NCBI GenBank assembly: GCA_004558595.1
Contig: SFCN01000004.1
Span: 1 to 53,181 of the forward strand
Direction of reading: 5' to 3'
Source: Phascolarctobacterium sp.
GTDB taxonomy: Bacteria; Bacillota; Negativicutes; Acidaminococcales; Acidaminococcaceae
Length of the DNA stretch: 53,181 nucleotides
Below the pieces are notes generated by a model. That model had not been told where the DNA came from. It was given only the letters and a program-made list of their open reading frames with translations, and made no database searches. Below, one piece after another: positions 15,936 through 23,797 of the stretch. Both the position numbers and the translations under genes were made by a program. The number at the start of each line of letters is the position of its first letter. The stretch's first letter is position 1.

Positions 15936-16802
15936 ATGCAAAAGATTACGAAAGCAGTTATTCCTGCTGCGGGTCTGGGAACACGCTTCTTGCCTGCTAC
16001 CAAGGCTTGCCCTAAGGAGATGCTGCCCATTGTTGATAAGCCCACTATTCAATACATTATTGAAGAGGCGTTGGCTAGTGGGATTACTGATATTTTGATT
16101 GTCAGTGGTCGTACCAAAAGAGCTATTGAGGACCATTTCGATCGCAGTCCTGAGCTGGAAATGAACCTTGAGGAGCATGGCAAGCTGGATCTGCTAAAGC
16201 AGGTTAAGGATATCGCTGATATTAATATTCACTATATCCGCCAAAAGGAGCCCCGTGGCTTAGGTCATGCTATTTTGTGCGCCAAGGCCTTTGTGGGCCA
16301 TGAGCCCTTTGCTGTGCTATTAGGTGATGATGTTGTTTATAACGATGAATATCCCTGCCTGCGTCAGCTGATGGATGTTTATGAAGCAACTGGTGGTAGC
16401 GTGCTCGGCTGTCAAACCGTGCCCAAGGAGAAAGTTTCCTCCTATGGTATCGTAGCAAGCACTCCCACTGCTAAGGAGCGCATTTTTAAGGTTAACGACA
16501 TGGTGGAAAAGCCTGCTGTGGAGGAGGCTCCCAGCCAGCTGGCTGTGCTAGGCCGCTATGTAATCATGCCGGAAATTTTCGAAATCCTAGAGCGCACCGA
16601 GCCCGGTCGCGGCGGTGAAATTCAGCTCACCGACGCGCTTAAGGTTTTAGCTAAGCAGCAGGATATGTACGCTTACGATTTTCTGGGCCGCCGCTATGAT
16701 GTGGGCGATAAGCTGGGCTATTTGGAGGCTACCTGCGAATATGCTCTGCGTCGCGAGGATTTGCGCGAAAAATTTATGGACTATTTGCGTACCATCGTGT
16801 AA
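15936..16802 (+). CDS. galU: UTP-glucose-1-phosphate uridylyltransferase
   Basis: 288 aa, the normal GalU length. The nucleotide-binding start PAAGLGTRFLPATKACPKEM, then IVSGRTKRAIEDHFD, the sugar site EKPAVEEAPS and RYVIMPEIF are all typical. It makes UDP-glucose from UTP and glucose-1-phosphate and so supplies the polysaccharide pathway of the operon. AGGAGG lies 8 nt before ATG. Confidence 0.93.
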   Translation: MQKITKAVIPAAGLGTRFLPATKACPKEMLPIVDKPTIQYIIEEALASGITDILIVSGRTKRAIEDHFDRSPELEMNLEEHGKLDLLKQVKDIADINIHYIRQKEPRGLGHAILCAKAFVGHEPFAVLLGDDVVYNDEYPCLRQLMDVYEATGGSVLGCQTVPKEKVSSYGIVASTPTAKERIFKVNDMVEKPAVEEAPSQLAVLGRYVIMPEIFEILERTEPGRGGEIQLTDALKVLAKQQDMYAYDFLGRRYDVGDKLGYLEATCEYALRREDLREKFMDYLRTIV

Positions 16803-16866
16803 AATAAAAAGAGAGTGGTCTTGCTAACTAAAGCTGTAGCATAGACTGGGTTATGTCGCTTTTTAT

Positions 16867-16902
16867 CACCGCCGATACTGAGTGTCGGCGGTGTATTTTT
16901 TT
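16867..16902 (+). terminator. Terminator of the polysaccharide operon
   Basis: CACCGCCGA (16867-16875) pairs with TCGGCGGTG (16885-16893) and is followed by TATTTTTTT. No glycosyltransferase or flippase precedes it. Confidence 0.9.
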
Positions 16903-17009
16903 AGCTTATAGCTGCATTGTAGAGCGGCAATAGGTGTTTCCTAGGCTTTTTGTTGGCTTGACAGGCTATTAGTGCTATAATAAAGGCAGTGAAAAAGGAG
17001 GTTTTGCTT

Positions 17010-17813
17010 ATGAGAAAGGATGCACCTATTGGTGTGCTGGATTCCGGCGTAGGTGGGCTATCCGTGCTGAAGTGCTTGCATCAGCTTTTGCCCCATGAGG
17101 ATTTCATATATGTGGGGGATACAGCTCGTACTCCCTATGGCACTAGACCGGAGCAGGAAATTCGCGGCTTCGTGGCAGAAATCATCAATTGGCTGGCAGC
17201 TCAGGGCGTAAAGGAGGTTGTCATTGCCTGCAATACCCTGACCATGCTGGGTGTGGATAGCCTTAAGGGTGGACACACATTTCCCATTGTGGGCATGTCC
17301 AAGGGGGAGCAGCTGCTCTTAGCGGCTAGCAAGAAGAAAAAAATTGGCGTTTTTGCTACTCCCTTTACGATTAGTACCGAGGCTCACAAAAAGGCTATTT
17401 TAGCTGCAGACCCTAGCGCGGAGGTTTATCCCATGGGCTGCGCCAAATTCGTGCCCTTGATTGAGGGTGAACAGTTCGCAAGCCCTGAGCTGCCAGCGGC
17501 TATTGCCGAGTATGCAGCGCCTTTAAAGGAAGCGGGCGTAGATGCATTGATTTTATCCTGCACTCATTATCCCTTTATTAGAGAGCAGATTGCGGCAGAG
17601 TTTGGGCCTGAGGTGACTATTATCGACCCAGCGGAGGCAACGAGCCAACTGGCCATTGCAGCCTTAAACGAGGTGGGCTTAGCCAAGTCCGAGGGTGTGG
17701 GTAAGGTGACTATCTGTGGTACGGCAGATATTGAGCGCGTGCGCCGTTTGGCTCAAAGAATGCTGCCGGTAGCTGATTGTGAATTCAGAGAAATCAACCT
17801 GCAAGAAAAATAA
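17010..17813 (+). CDS. murI: Glutamate racemase
   Basis: 267 aa. It converts L- to D-glutamate for peptidoglycan without a cofactor. The two catalytic cysteines are C74 in VIACNTLT and C184 in LSCTHYP, with the substrate loop DSGVGGLSVL at the start. ATG at 17010 has AAGGAGG 8 nt upstream; a GTG at 16989 is in frame but has no such site. A TATAAT box at 16976-16981 lies just upstream, with a poorly spaced TTGACA at 16958. Confidence 0.9.
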   Translation: MRKDAPIGVLDSGVGGLSVLKCLHQLLPHEDFIYVGDTARTPYGTRPEQEIRGFVAEIINWLAAQGVKEVVIACNTLTMLGVDSLKGGHTFPIVGMSKGEQLLLAASKKKKIGVFATPFTISTEAHKKAILAADPSAEVYPMGCAKFVPLIEGEQFASPELPAAIAEYAAPLKEAGVDALILSCTHYPFIREQIAAEFGPEVTIIDPAEATSQLAIAALNEVGLAKSEGVGKVTICGTADIERVRRLAQRMLPVADCEFREINLQEK

Positions 17814-17926
17814 ACTTACAATATTTGCTAACTAACTTGGAATACAGGCAGGAGATTTTTCTTTTTTGTCAAATGTATACATGTATTCAGGTTATACAAA
17901 AAATATTATAAAGAAAGGTGGTAGCT

Positions 17927-18502
17927 GTGGAAAAGCAAGGAGTATTAAACAACAACAATATTGTGGGCTCGACCTTGGTCCATAAGCTTGCCATGTTCGT
18001 GGTGCTTTTTGGTTTTTGGATGGTTCTGTCAGGTAGAACGGAAACAAAGTTTATTGTGTACGGTCTCATTACGGCGATTGTCACTACCTGGGTTACCTAT
18101 CCCTTGCTGCTGGTGCCCAATAAGGACGGCAGCAAAAGATATTTTGTTTTTGGCGTTTCCATTCCCAAATTCATCATGTACTTTTTCTGGCTTATGTGGC
18201 AGCTGGTTTTGGCCAACATAGATGTTCTGCTAGCTACAACGGCTCAGGAGCTGAACATCGACCCCAAGGTTGTGCGCTTCTACTTCAGAGCGGATAACCC
18301 CATGGCCTCTGTTGTTTTGGCCAACTCCATTACGCTGACTCCTGGTACGGTCACCATCAACGTTACGGATGATGGGCTGTACGAGATTCACGCCCTTACT
18401 AAGGGCGCGGCTGCCGGTGTATTGGATGGCTCTATGCAAAAGAAGGTCGCTGATTTGTATGGAGAAAAATTTGATTTTGCTGTAGCGGAGGGTGAGGAAT
18501 AA
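17927..18502 (+). CDS. mnhE: Mrp-type antiporter subunit E (MrpE/MbhA)
   Basis: 191 aa with two to three N-terminal helices and a cytoplasmic C-terminus. The family motifs MVLANSITLTPGT (here VVLANSITLTPGTVTINV) and DGLYEIHAL are clear. First gene of an eleven-gene operon in Mbh order (E-F-G-D'-E'-B-C-D...). GTG at 17927 follows AAAGGTGG at 5 nt; the upstream GTG at 17918 sits within that site. A palindromic ATGTATACAT at 17874 lies in the leader. Confidence 0.85.
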   Translation: MEKQGVLNNNNIVGSTLVHKLAMFVVLFGFWMVLSGRTETKFIVYGLITAIVTTWVTYPLLLVPNKDGSKRYFVFGVSIPKFIMYFFWLMWQLVLANIDVLLATTAQELNIDPKVVRFYFRADNPMASVVLANSITLTPGTVTINVTDDGLYEIHALTKGAAAGVLDGSMQKKVADLYGEKFDFAVAEGEE

Positions 18503-18504
18503 TT

Positions 18505-18768
18505 ATGAACGTAATCTTTTTTATTCTAATGGTTTCGATCCTCTTTGTTATTGGTGCCATGCTGCAGCGACTGTTTTACGGACCAACGATTTATGATCGC
18601 ATGAATGGCTTGGGCGTTATTGGCGCGGACACCATTTTGCTTTTGGTGCTCTTCGGTTATATCGACGGACGTCCGGATATGTACGTGGATATAGCCATTT
18701 CCTATGCCTTCCTGGGCTTCATTGGTTCCGTTATCGTAGCAAAATTCCTGGGAGGTAAAAATATATGA
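18505..18768 (+). CDS. mnhF: Mrp-type antiporter subunit F (MrpF/MbhB)
   Basis: 87 aa with three transmembrane helices. The segment GPTIYDRMNGLGVIGADTILLL is the MrpF signature, and the conserved aspartate in YVDIAISYAFLGFIGSV follows. It starts 2 nt after the mnhE stop and overlaps mnhG by 4 nt. Confidence 0.85.
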   Translation: MNVIFFILMVSILFVIGAMLQRLFYGPTIYDRMNGLGVIGADTILLLVLFGYIDGRPDMYVDIAISYAFLGFIGSVIVAKFLGGKNI

Positions 18769-19178
18769 TTGAAGCATTCGGTCTTAATTCTCTCAGAGAG
18801 CTTATTGCAGCGTTGTTTATGCTGGGCGGCTTGGTTTTCTTCATCGGCTCAGCCATTGGTATGCTGCGCCTGCCGGACTTTTATTCTCGAATTCACGCCT
18901 CCGGCAATAGTGAAACCTTGGGCTGCATGCTGTCCTTCATCGGCCTCATGATTTATGAGGGACCGACCCTGACCGCAGTGAAGATGGCCTTTGCCTTCTT
19001 GATTGTGTTCATGGCTAACCCCATTGGCTCCCATATTTTGGGTAAGGCAGCCTATAAATCCGGTCATCCTGTGTGGACACTGGATACTAAGGGCGCTAAG
19101 AAGCTGGTGGGCCTGGAAAAACAGGACCACAGCGCGGATGAGCCCGTAGGTCATATCAGACAAAAGGAGGAAAAATAA
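18765..19178 (+). CDS. mnhG: Mrp-type antiporter subunit G (MrpG/MbhC)
   Basis: 137 aa with three helices, then a hydrophilic tail. The signature GMLRLPDFYSRIHASGNSET is present, followed by FLIVFMANPIGSHILGKAAY. It is somewhat longer than usual because of the charged C-terminus. Overlaps mnhF by 4 nt. Confidence 0.87.
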   Translation: MIEAFGLNSLRELIAALFMLGGLVFFIGSAIGMLRLPDFYSRIHASGNSETLGCMLSFIGLMIYEGPTLTAVKMAFAFLIVFMANPIGSHILGKAAYKSGHPVWTLDTKGAKKLVGLEKQDHSADEPVGHIRQKEEK

Positions 19179-19421
19179 ATGCAGATATACATAGTTGAAG
19201 CAGTTTTATTGATTTTCCTCATTCTGATTACCTGTGCCGTTATCTTCTGCAAGGACATTTTGAGTGCTGCTATTATTTATAGTGGCTTCAGCTTCTGTGC
19301 AGTGCTGCTGTATCTCATGATGGGCTCCCCCGACGTAGCCTTCACCGAGGCAGTTATCGGTACTATTTCTACAATCTTCTTTGTAGCTTCTTTGAGAAAA
19401 ATTGATAGGTGGTGTAAATAA
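19179..19421 (+). CDS. MbhD-like subunit (MrpA C-terminal part, DUF4040)
   Basis: 80 aa with three helices. It matches the MbhD/DUF4040 segment that in classical MrpA forms helices near its end: AIIYSGFSFCAVLLYLMMGSPDVAFTEA, with the conserved D and E (SPDVAFTEA). As in Mbh hydrogenase modules it is a separate gene here. It starts right after the mnhG stop. Confidence 0.8.
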   Translation: MQIYIVEAVLLIFLILITCAVIFCKDILSAAIIYSGFSFCAVLLYLMMGSPDVAFTEAVIGTISTIFFVASLRKIDRWCK

Positions 19422-19747
19422 TGCGTGGCTTAGTTGCAGTTATTTTGGCGATTATGACGGGCATGTTTTGCTCCGTGGTAACCTATTTGCCGCAGATTGG
19501 CGACGCCAATGCGGCCCCTAACCAGCATGTTACCCCGACCTATATTTCCCGCAGTGCGGAGGATACAGGCTCTCCTAATATCGTAACCGGCGTCATCATT
19601 GACTATAGAGGCTTCGATACCATGTGGGAGACCTCGGTAATGTTCCTGGCAGGCTTGACCACCGTGCTGGTGCTCACCAGCAATCCCGTTGGTCGTCGCC
19701 CTGAGGAGGAGCCGGAGGATCCGGAGGAAGGAGAGATTATCAAATGA
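19421..19747 (+). CDS. MbhE-like subunit (MrpA C-terminal part)
   Basis: 108 aa. An N-terminal helix, an extracytoplasmic loop and a second helix are followed by an acidic Glu/Pro tail. NIVTGVIIDYRGFDTMWETSV is the typical MbhE/MrpA-end motif and carries the conserved Arg, Asp and Glu. It overlaps both neighbours (1 and 4 nt). Confidence 0.8.
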   Translation: MRGLVAVILAIMTGMFCSVVTYLPQIGDANAAPNQHVTPTYISRSAEDTGSPNIVTGVIIDYRGFDTMWETSVMFLAGLTTVLVLTSNPVGRRPEEEPEDPEEGEIIK

Positions 19748-20199
19748 TGAAAGAACCATTTGGTGGCCTCATCCTCAATGTGGCCTTCCGTATGCTGGTG
19801 CCCTTCACCATCGTTTATGGTGTGTATGTACTCTGCTTGGGCGAGTTTTCACCAGGCGGCGGCTTCCAAGCCGGCGCACTCTTGGCGGTGGGCGTGCTGT
19901 TAGCTCGCTTGATTTTGGGCTTTGACACTAAATTTAATGTGCTGGGAAAAACCTCTGTGGTTTTGGCTGGCTTAGGCACCTTCCTGTATGCCTTTACCGG
20001 CTGGCTGACTTTGTTTGGCGGCGCGGATTATTTCCTGAATTATGATTATATGCCGATTGTGCTGGAGCCGAAGCATGAAATGCATGCCATGGGCATTTTC
20101 CTCATCGAAATCGGCGTTGCCATCTGTGTAATGATGACAATTATTAATCTGCTTGATGCAATCGTGAAAAGGGGTGAAGATGATGGAAGTGTTGAATGA
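19744..20199 (+). CDS. mnhB: Mrp-type antiporter subunit B (MrpB/MbhF)
   Basis: 151 aa with four helices. The MrpB motif YVLCLGEFSPGGGFQAGALLAVGVLL is complete, and the later ECH-type residues appear in LEPKHEMHAMGIFLIEIGV. ATG with GGAAGGAG 10 nt upstream; it overlaps the MbhE-like gene by 4 nt. Confidence 0.87.
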   Translation: MMKEPFGGLILNVAFRMLVPFTIVYGVYVLCLGEFSPGGGFQAGALLAVGVLLARLILGFDTKFNVLGKTSVVLAGLGTFLYAFTGWLTLFGGADYFLNYDYMPIVLEPKHEMHAMGIFLIEIGVAICVMMTIINLLDAIVKRGEDDGSVE

Positions 20200-20557
20200 G
20201 TTTTTAAAGACTAAAGGCATCTACTCCCTGGTTATGATTTTATTCTTCTTAGGCGTGTATGGCATGGTTTTAAGCAAAAACTATATGAAAAAGCTTATGG
20301 CCATGAACGTGATGCAGGTAGCAGTAATCTTCTTCTATCTGTGCTTTGCCCAAAAGGACGGTGCTATGATACCTATTCAAAATGGTATTACCACTGACCC
20401 CAATGCCTATATCAACCCCCTTCCTCATGGTCTGATGCTGACAGCCATCGTTGTTAGCCTTGGTACCACCGGTGTAGCCATCGCGCTCCTCATGCGCATC
20501 AAAGAAATTTATGGCTCCGTAGAGGAAGTAGAGGTATTGAGGAGGGCAAGTAAATGA
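20183..20557 (+). CDS. mnhC: Mrp-type antiporter subunit C (MrpC/NuoK-like)
   Basis: 124 aa, three helices, NuoK fold. GVYGMVLSKNYMKKLMAMNVMQVAV is the first half, and DPNAYINPLPHGLMLTAIVVSLGTTGVAIAL contains the MrpC/MbhG signature. ATG at 20183 follows AAGGGG at 8 nt; ATG at 20180 is an alternative. It overlaps mnhB by 17 nt. Confidence 0.87.
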   Translation: MEVLNEFLKTKGIYSLVMILFFLGVYGMVLSKNYMKKLMAMNVMQVAVIFFYLCFAQKDGAMIPIQNGITTDPNAYINPLPHGLMLTAIVVSLGTTGVAIALLMRIKEIYGSVEEVEVLRRASK

Positions 20558-22047
20558 CACAGCATGCTCCAATTTTTATCGTTCTACTGCCCTTGACAGC
20601 ATCCCTTTTGTGTATGCTGTTTAGCCGCATTAAAAAAGAGCTGGGTGCTTGGATTGTCATGGCCTCCATCGTGGGTGCCTTCCTGAGTGCTTGCACCGTG
20701 CTTCAGCGTGTTATCGCTACCGGCGGCAAAACCTGGCACTATTGGATGGGCGGCTGGCAGCCTCCTATCGGCATTGAATTTGCCCTCGATCCTTTAAATA
20801 GTGTGCTGGCTGTGCTGGTAACCTTTATTTCCATGATGGTTGCTCTTTACAGCAAGCCCTTCGTAAAGGAAGAGGATTGGCTCCATGTGGGTGGCTATTA
20901 CACCCTGTTCGGTCTGTTGACCGTGGGCCTGTGCGGCATGATTGTTACCGGCGACGTATTTAACCTATACGTATATCTGGAAATCATGTCCCTGTCCGGC
21001 TATGGCCTTATTTCCCTCGGTGGCAAAAAGTCCATGCTGGCAGCCTTCCGTTATCTGTTAATCGGCACCATTGGTGCTTCCCTCTACCTGATGGGTGTTG
21101 GCTATCTGTACGCTCTGACCGGTACCTTGAACATGGCCGACCTGGCTCAAAGAGTTGTTCCCTTCGTGGGTACGCCCCTCTTTGCCATCGCTGTGGCCTG
21201 CTTCATCATCGGCTTTGGTATTAAGATGGCGCTGTTCCCGCTCCACGGCTGGCAGCCCGATGCTTATACCTTTGCTCATCCCGGTGCAGCTGCCTTCATC
21301 GCTGGCTGCATGAGTAAAGCTCCTGCCTACGCTTTAATCCGTTTCATGTACTATATTTTCAAGGTTGATAGCCCTGTAATGCATAGTGCCTTGAACGTGT
21401 TAGGTATTCTGGGTATCGCCGGTATCCTGATCGGCTCCATTATGGCTATGGCTCAATACGACTTCCGTCGTATGCTGGCGTACTCCTCTGTAGCCCAGAT
21501 TGGCTACATCGCCATTGGCATGGCAATGGGCAATATGTATGGCTTCATCGGCGCTGTACTGCACATCATCAACCATGCCTTCATGAAATGCAGTCTGTTC
21601 CTGGTAATCGGTGGCGTTGAGCATCGCTTTGGCGAGGTTAACCTGTATCGCTTGGGCGGCCTCAACAAAAAGATGACCATCAGCACCATCACCGTTACCC
21701 TGGCTGCTCTGTCCATGATCGGCCTGCCGCCGACCGCTGGCTTCTTCAGTAAGTGGTACCTCATGATGGGCGCCTACACCGGTCAGCAATATTTCTACAT
21801 TGCTGTGCTGGTAGTCAGCTCCTTGTTGAACGCCATTTACTTCTTCCGTATCATTGAGCAAATGTTTGTACAGCGTGAAGCTTCCCTGACCGAGGTTCAT
21901 CCTCATAAGGGTAAGCTGGGCCTGCCTTTCAGCATGGCACTGCCGATTTTCGTAATGGGCATTGGCATTCTGGTGCTGGGCTTCTACAGCGTGGACATTG
22001 TTACGGATATTATTAAATTAGGCTTGCCGGAGGTGTTCTTGAGATGA
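20554..22047 (+). CDS. mnhD: Mrp-type antiporter subunit D, first copy (MrpD/MbhH)
   Basis: 497 aa with about 14 helices (Proton_antipo_M). The helix-5 glutamate is in YLEIMSLSGYGLI, the helix-7 lysine in IGFGIKMALFPLHGWQPDAY, and the helix-8 lysine in GCMSKAPAYALIRF. YDFRRMLAYSSVAQIGYI is the standard discontinuous-helix motif. All ion-path residues are therefore present. It overlaps both neighbours by 4 nt. Of the three ND-like subunits it is the closest to canonical MrpD/MbhH. Confidence 0.88.
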   Translation: MTQHAPIFIVLLPLTASLLCMLFSRIKKELGAWIVMASIVGAFLSACTVLQRVIATGGKTWHYWMGGWQPPIGIEFALDPLNSVLAVLVTFISMMVALYSKPFVKEEDWLHVGGYYTLFGLLTVGLCGMIVTGDVFNLYVYLEIMSLSGYGLISLGGKKSMLAAFRYLLIGTIGASLYLMGVGYLYALTGTLNMADLAQRVVPFVGTPLFAIAVACFIIGFGIKMALFPLHGWQPDAYTFAHPGAAAFIAGCMSKAPAYALIRFMYYIFKVDSPVMHSALNVLGILGIAGILIGSIMAMAQYDFRRMLAYSSVAQIGYIAIGMAMGNMYGFIGAVLHIINHAFMKCSLFLVIGGVEHRFGEVNLYRLGGLNKKMTISTITVTLAALSMIGLPPTAGFFSKWYLMMGAYTGQQYFYIAVLVVSSLLNAIYFFRIIEQMFVQREASLTEVHPHKGKLGLPFSMALPIFVMGIGILVLGFYSVDIVTDIIKLGLPEVFLR

Positions 22048-23549
22048 CGATTATAGATTGCAGACCCTTTCTGGCAGTAGGTGTTTCCTTTATTGCGGTA
22101 ATTTTGATTGCCTTCAGCAGACGCTGGCCCAACCTGCGTGAGGCCTGGAGTGTAATCGCCTCCGTACTCAAATTTGGCATTATCCTGTCCATGCTGCCCG
22201 CCGTTTTAGATGGCAATGTATATCAATGGACTCTGTGCCAAATTACTGATACTGTGGGCCTGACCCTGCGCACCGACCCGGCGGGCATGATTTTTGCAAC
22301 GCTGGCCTCCATGCTGTGGGTGCCCATGAACTTCTATTCCATCGGCTATATGCGCTGCAATCAGGAGCGCGAGCAGACCGGTTACTTTGCCGCCTTTGCA
22401 ATGTGTATGAGCGCAGTAATGGGTATTGCCATGGCCGAGAACCTGTTGACCTTCTTCATTTTCTACGAGCTGCTGACTCTGGCAAGCTATCCGCTGGTAC
22501 TGCATAAGCGTAACCAGGAAGCTTTGATGGCTAGCCGCAAATACTTGATTTACACCTTGATTTCCGGTCAGTTTTTCCTGGCTGGCGTTATCGCCGTGTA
22601 CTGCATCAGCGGTACCATGAGCTTCACCGCCGGTGGCTTCTTAACCACCGCCATGGCTCCCAAATGGGTACTGCAGGCAGCCTTCGTGCTGATGATTTTA
22701 GCAGGCTCCGTAAAAGCAGCTGTTATGCCCTTGCATGGCTGGCTGCCAGCTGCAATGATTGCGCCGACTCCGGTATCTGCACTGCTGCATGCCGTAGCCG
22801 TTGTTAAGACCGGCGTTTTCGCCGTGCTGCGTATTATCGGCTTCGTCTTTGGTCCTAAGCTTTTGGCGGAAATTGGTGTAACTGATGTGCTAGCCTGGGC
22901 AGCCGCTACCAGTATTCTGGTATCCTCCCTCATTGCTTTGCGTCAGGACCATTTGAAGCGTCGCTTGGCCTTTTCCACTATCGGTCAGCTGTCCTATATC
23001 GTTTTGGGCGCGGCTCTGATTTCTCCCATCAGCATTAAGGGTGCATACCTGCATCTAGTAGCCCATGCGGTGATGAAGATTACCCTCTTTATGTGCGCGG
23101 GCCTTATCATCGCTCGCACACATAGGAACAATATTAGCGAGCTTTACGGCATAGGGAAGAAGCTACCGGTAACCATGGCTTGCTTCACCATAGCTTCGCT
23201 AGGTATCGCCGGTGTGCCCTTCCTAGTAGGCTTTATTAGTAAGTGGAATCTGTGCTTAGGCGCACTGCAGGCGGGTAAGCCCTTGTACGTGTTGCTATGG
23301 GTTGCCAGCGGTCTTTTAGCTGCGGCTTATCTGATTCCTGTTTCTCAAATGGCCTTCTTTGTGAAGGACCCGCAGGAAAAATTCCGCTCCTATGGTGAAA
23401 TTAGCTATGCAATGCTGATACCTATCTGCATTACCACCTTGATTGCGTTGATTTTGGGCTGCGTTCCCAATGTTTATCCGCATTTCTACGAATTGGCGAC
23501 TATGGCCTCTAACGCTGTTTGCACAGGCTGGCATGGGGGGTGGCTATAA
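22044..23549 (+). CDS. Second ND/MrpD-like antiporter subunit
   Basis: 501 aa with about 14 helices. It belongs to the same family as the preceding gene: FYELLTLASYPLV (Glu), LAGSVKAAVMPLHGWLPAAM (Lys) and DHLKRRLAFSTIGQLSYI. The active residues are intact, so it should form another ion half-channel. This kind of additional subunit occurs in Mbh/Mbx-like and Hyf-type complexes. It overlaps its neighbours by 4 nt and 1 nt. Confidence 0.85.
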   Translation: MTIIDCRPFLAVGVSFIAVILIAFSRRWPNLREAWSVIASVLKFGIILSMLPAVLDGNVYQWTLCQITDTVGLTLRTDPAGMIFATLASMLWVPMNFYSIGYMRCNQEREQTGYFAAFAMCMSAVMGIAMAENLLTFFIFYELLTLASYPLVLHKRNQEALMASRKYLIYTLISGQFFLAGVIAVYCISGTMSFTAGGFLTTAMAPKWVLQAAFVLMILAGSVKAAVMPLHGWLPAAMIAPTPVSALLHAVAVVKTGVFAVLRIIGFVFGPKLLAEIGVTDVLAWAAATSILVSSLIALRQDHLKRRLAFSTIGQLSYIVLGAALISPISIKGAYLHLVAHAVMKITLFMCAGLIIARTHRNNISELYGIGKKLPVTMACFTIASLGIAGVPFLVGFISKWNLCLGALQAGKPLYVLLWVASGLLAAAYLIPVSQMAFFVKDPQEKFRSYGEISYAMLIPICITTLIALILGCVPNVYPHFYELATMASNAVCTGWHGGWL

Positions 23550-23797
23550 TGACTAAGAAAACAGTCTATATGCTTGTAGCTGTAGTTTTGGTGCTGGCAG
23601 CCGCTGCCGAAATCGCCGGTGTACATATGCATGCGGCATCCTGGTGGCCCTTGCCCTTTGGCTACGACATTTTCTTTGGCTTTGTTGGTGCTTGGGTGCT
23701 TATCATCGTTTCCAAGCTGATTATGGCGCCGATTTTGCAGCGCGATAAGGATTATTATGACGATGATTTTGATGAAGATGGCAGAGGTGATGATTGA
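23549..23797 (+). CDS. Small two-helix membrane protein with acidic tail, in the antiporter operon
   Basis: 82 aa. Two hydrophobic segments (about 7-25 and 35-60) are followed by an acidic C-terminus rich in Asp and Tyr (DKDYYDDDFDEDGRGDD). ATG at 23549 overlaps the previous TAA, and its own stop overlaps the next ATG, so it is tightly coupled. I do not recognise a family. The position between the two ND-like subunits suggests an accessory or assembly subunit. Confidence 0.72.
   Translation: MTKKTVYMLVAVVLVLAAAAEIAGVHMHAASWWPLPFGYDIFFGFVGAWVLIIVSKLIMAPILQRDKDYYDDDFDEDGRGDD

Noticed and set aside
17866..17898. TTGTCA ... TATACA as promoter of the antiporter operon
   Set aside because: The spacing is 21 nt, too long to support; the operon's promoter is left unassigned.
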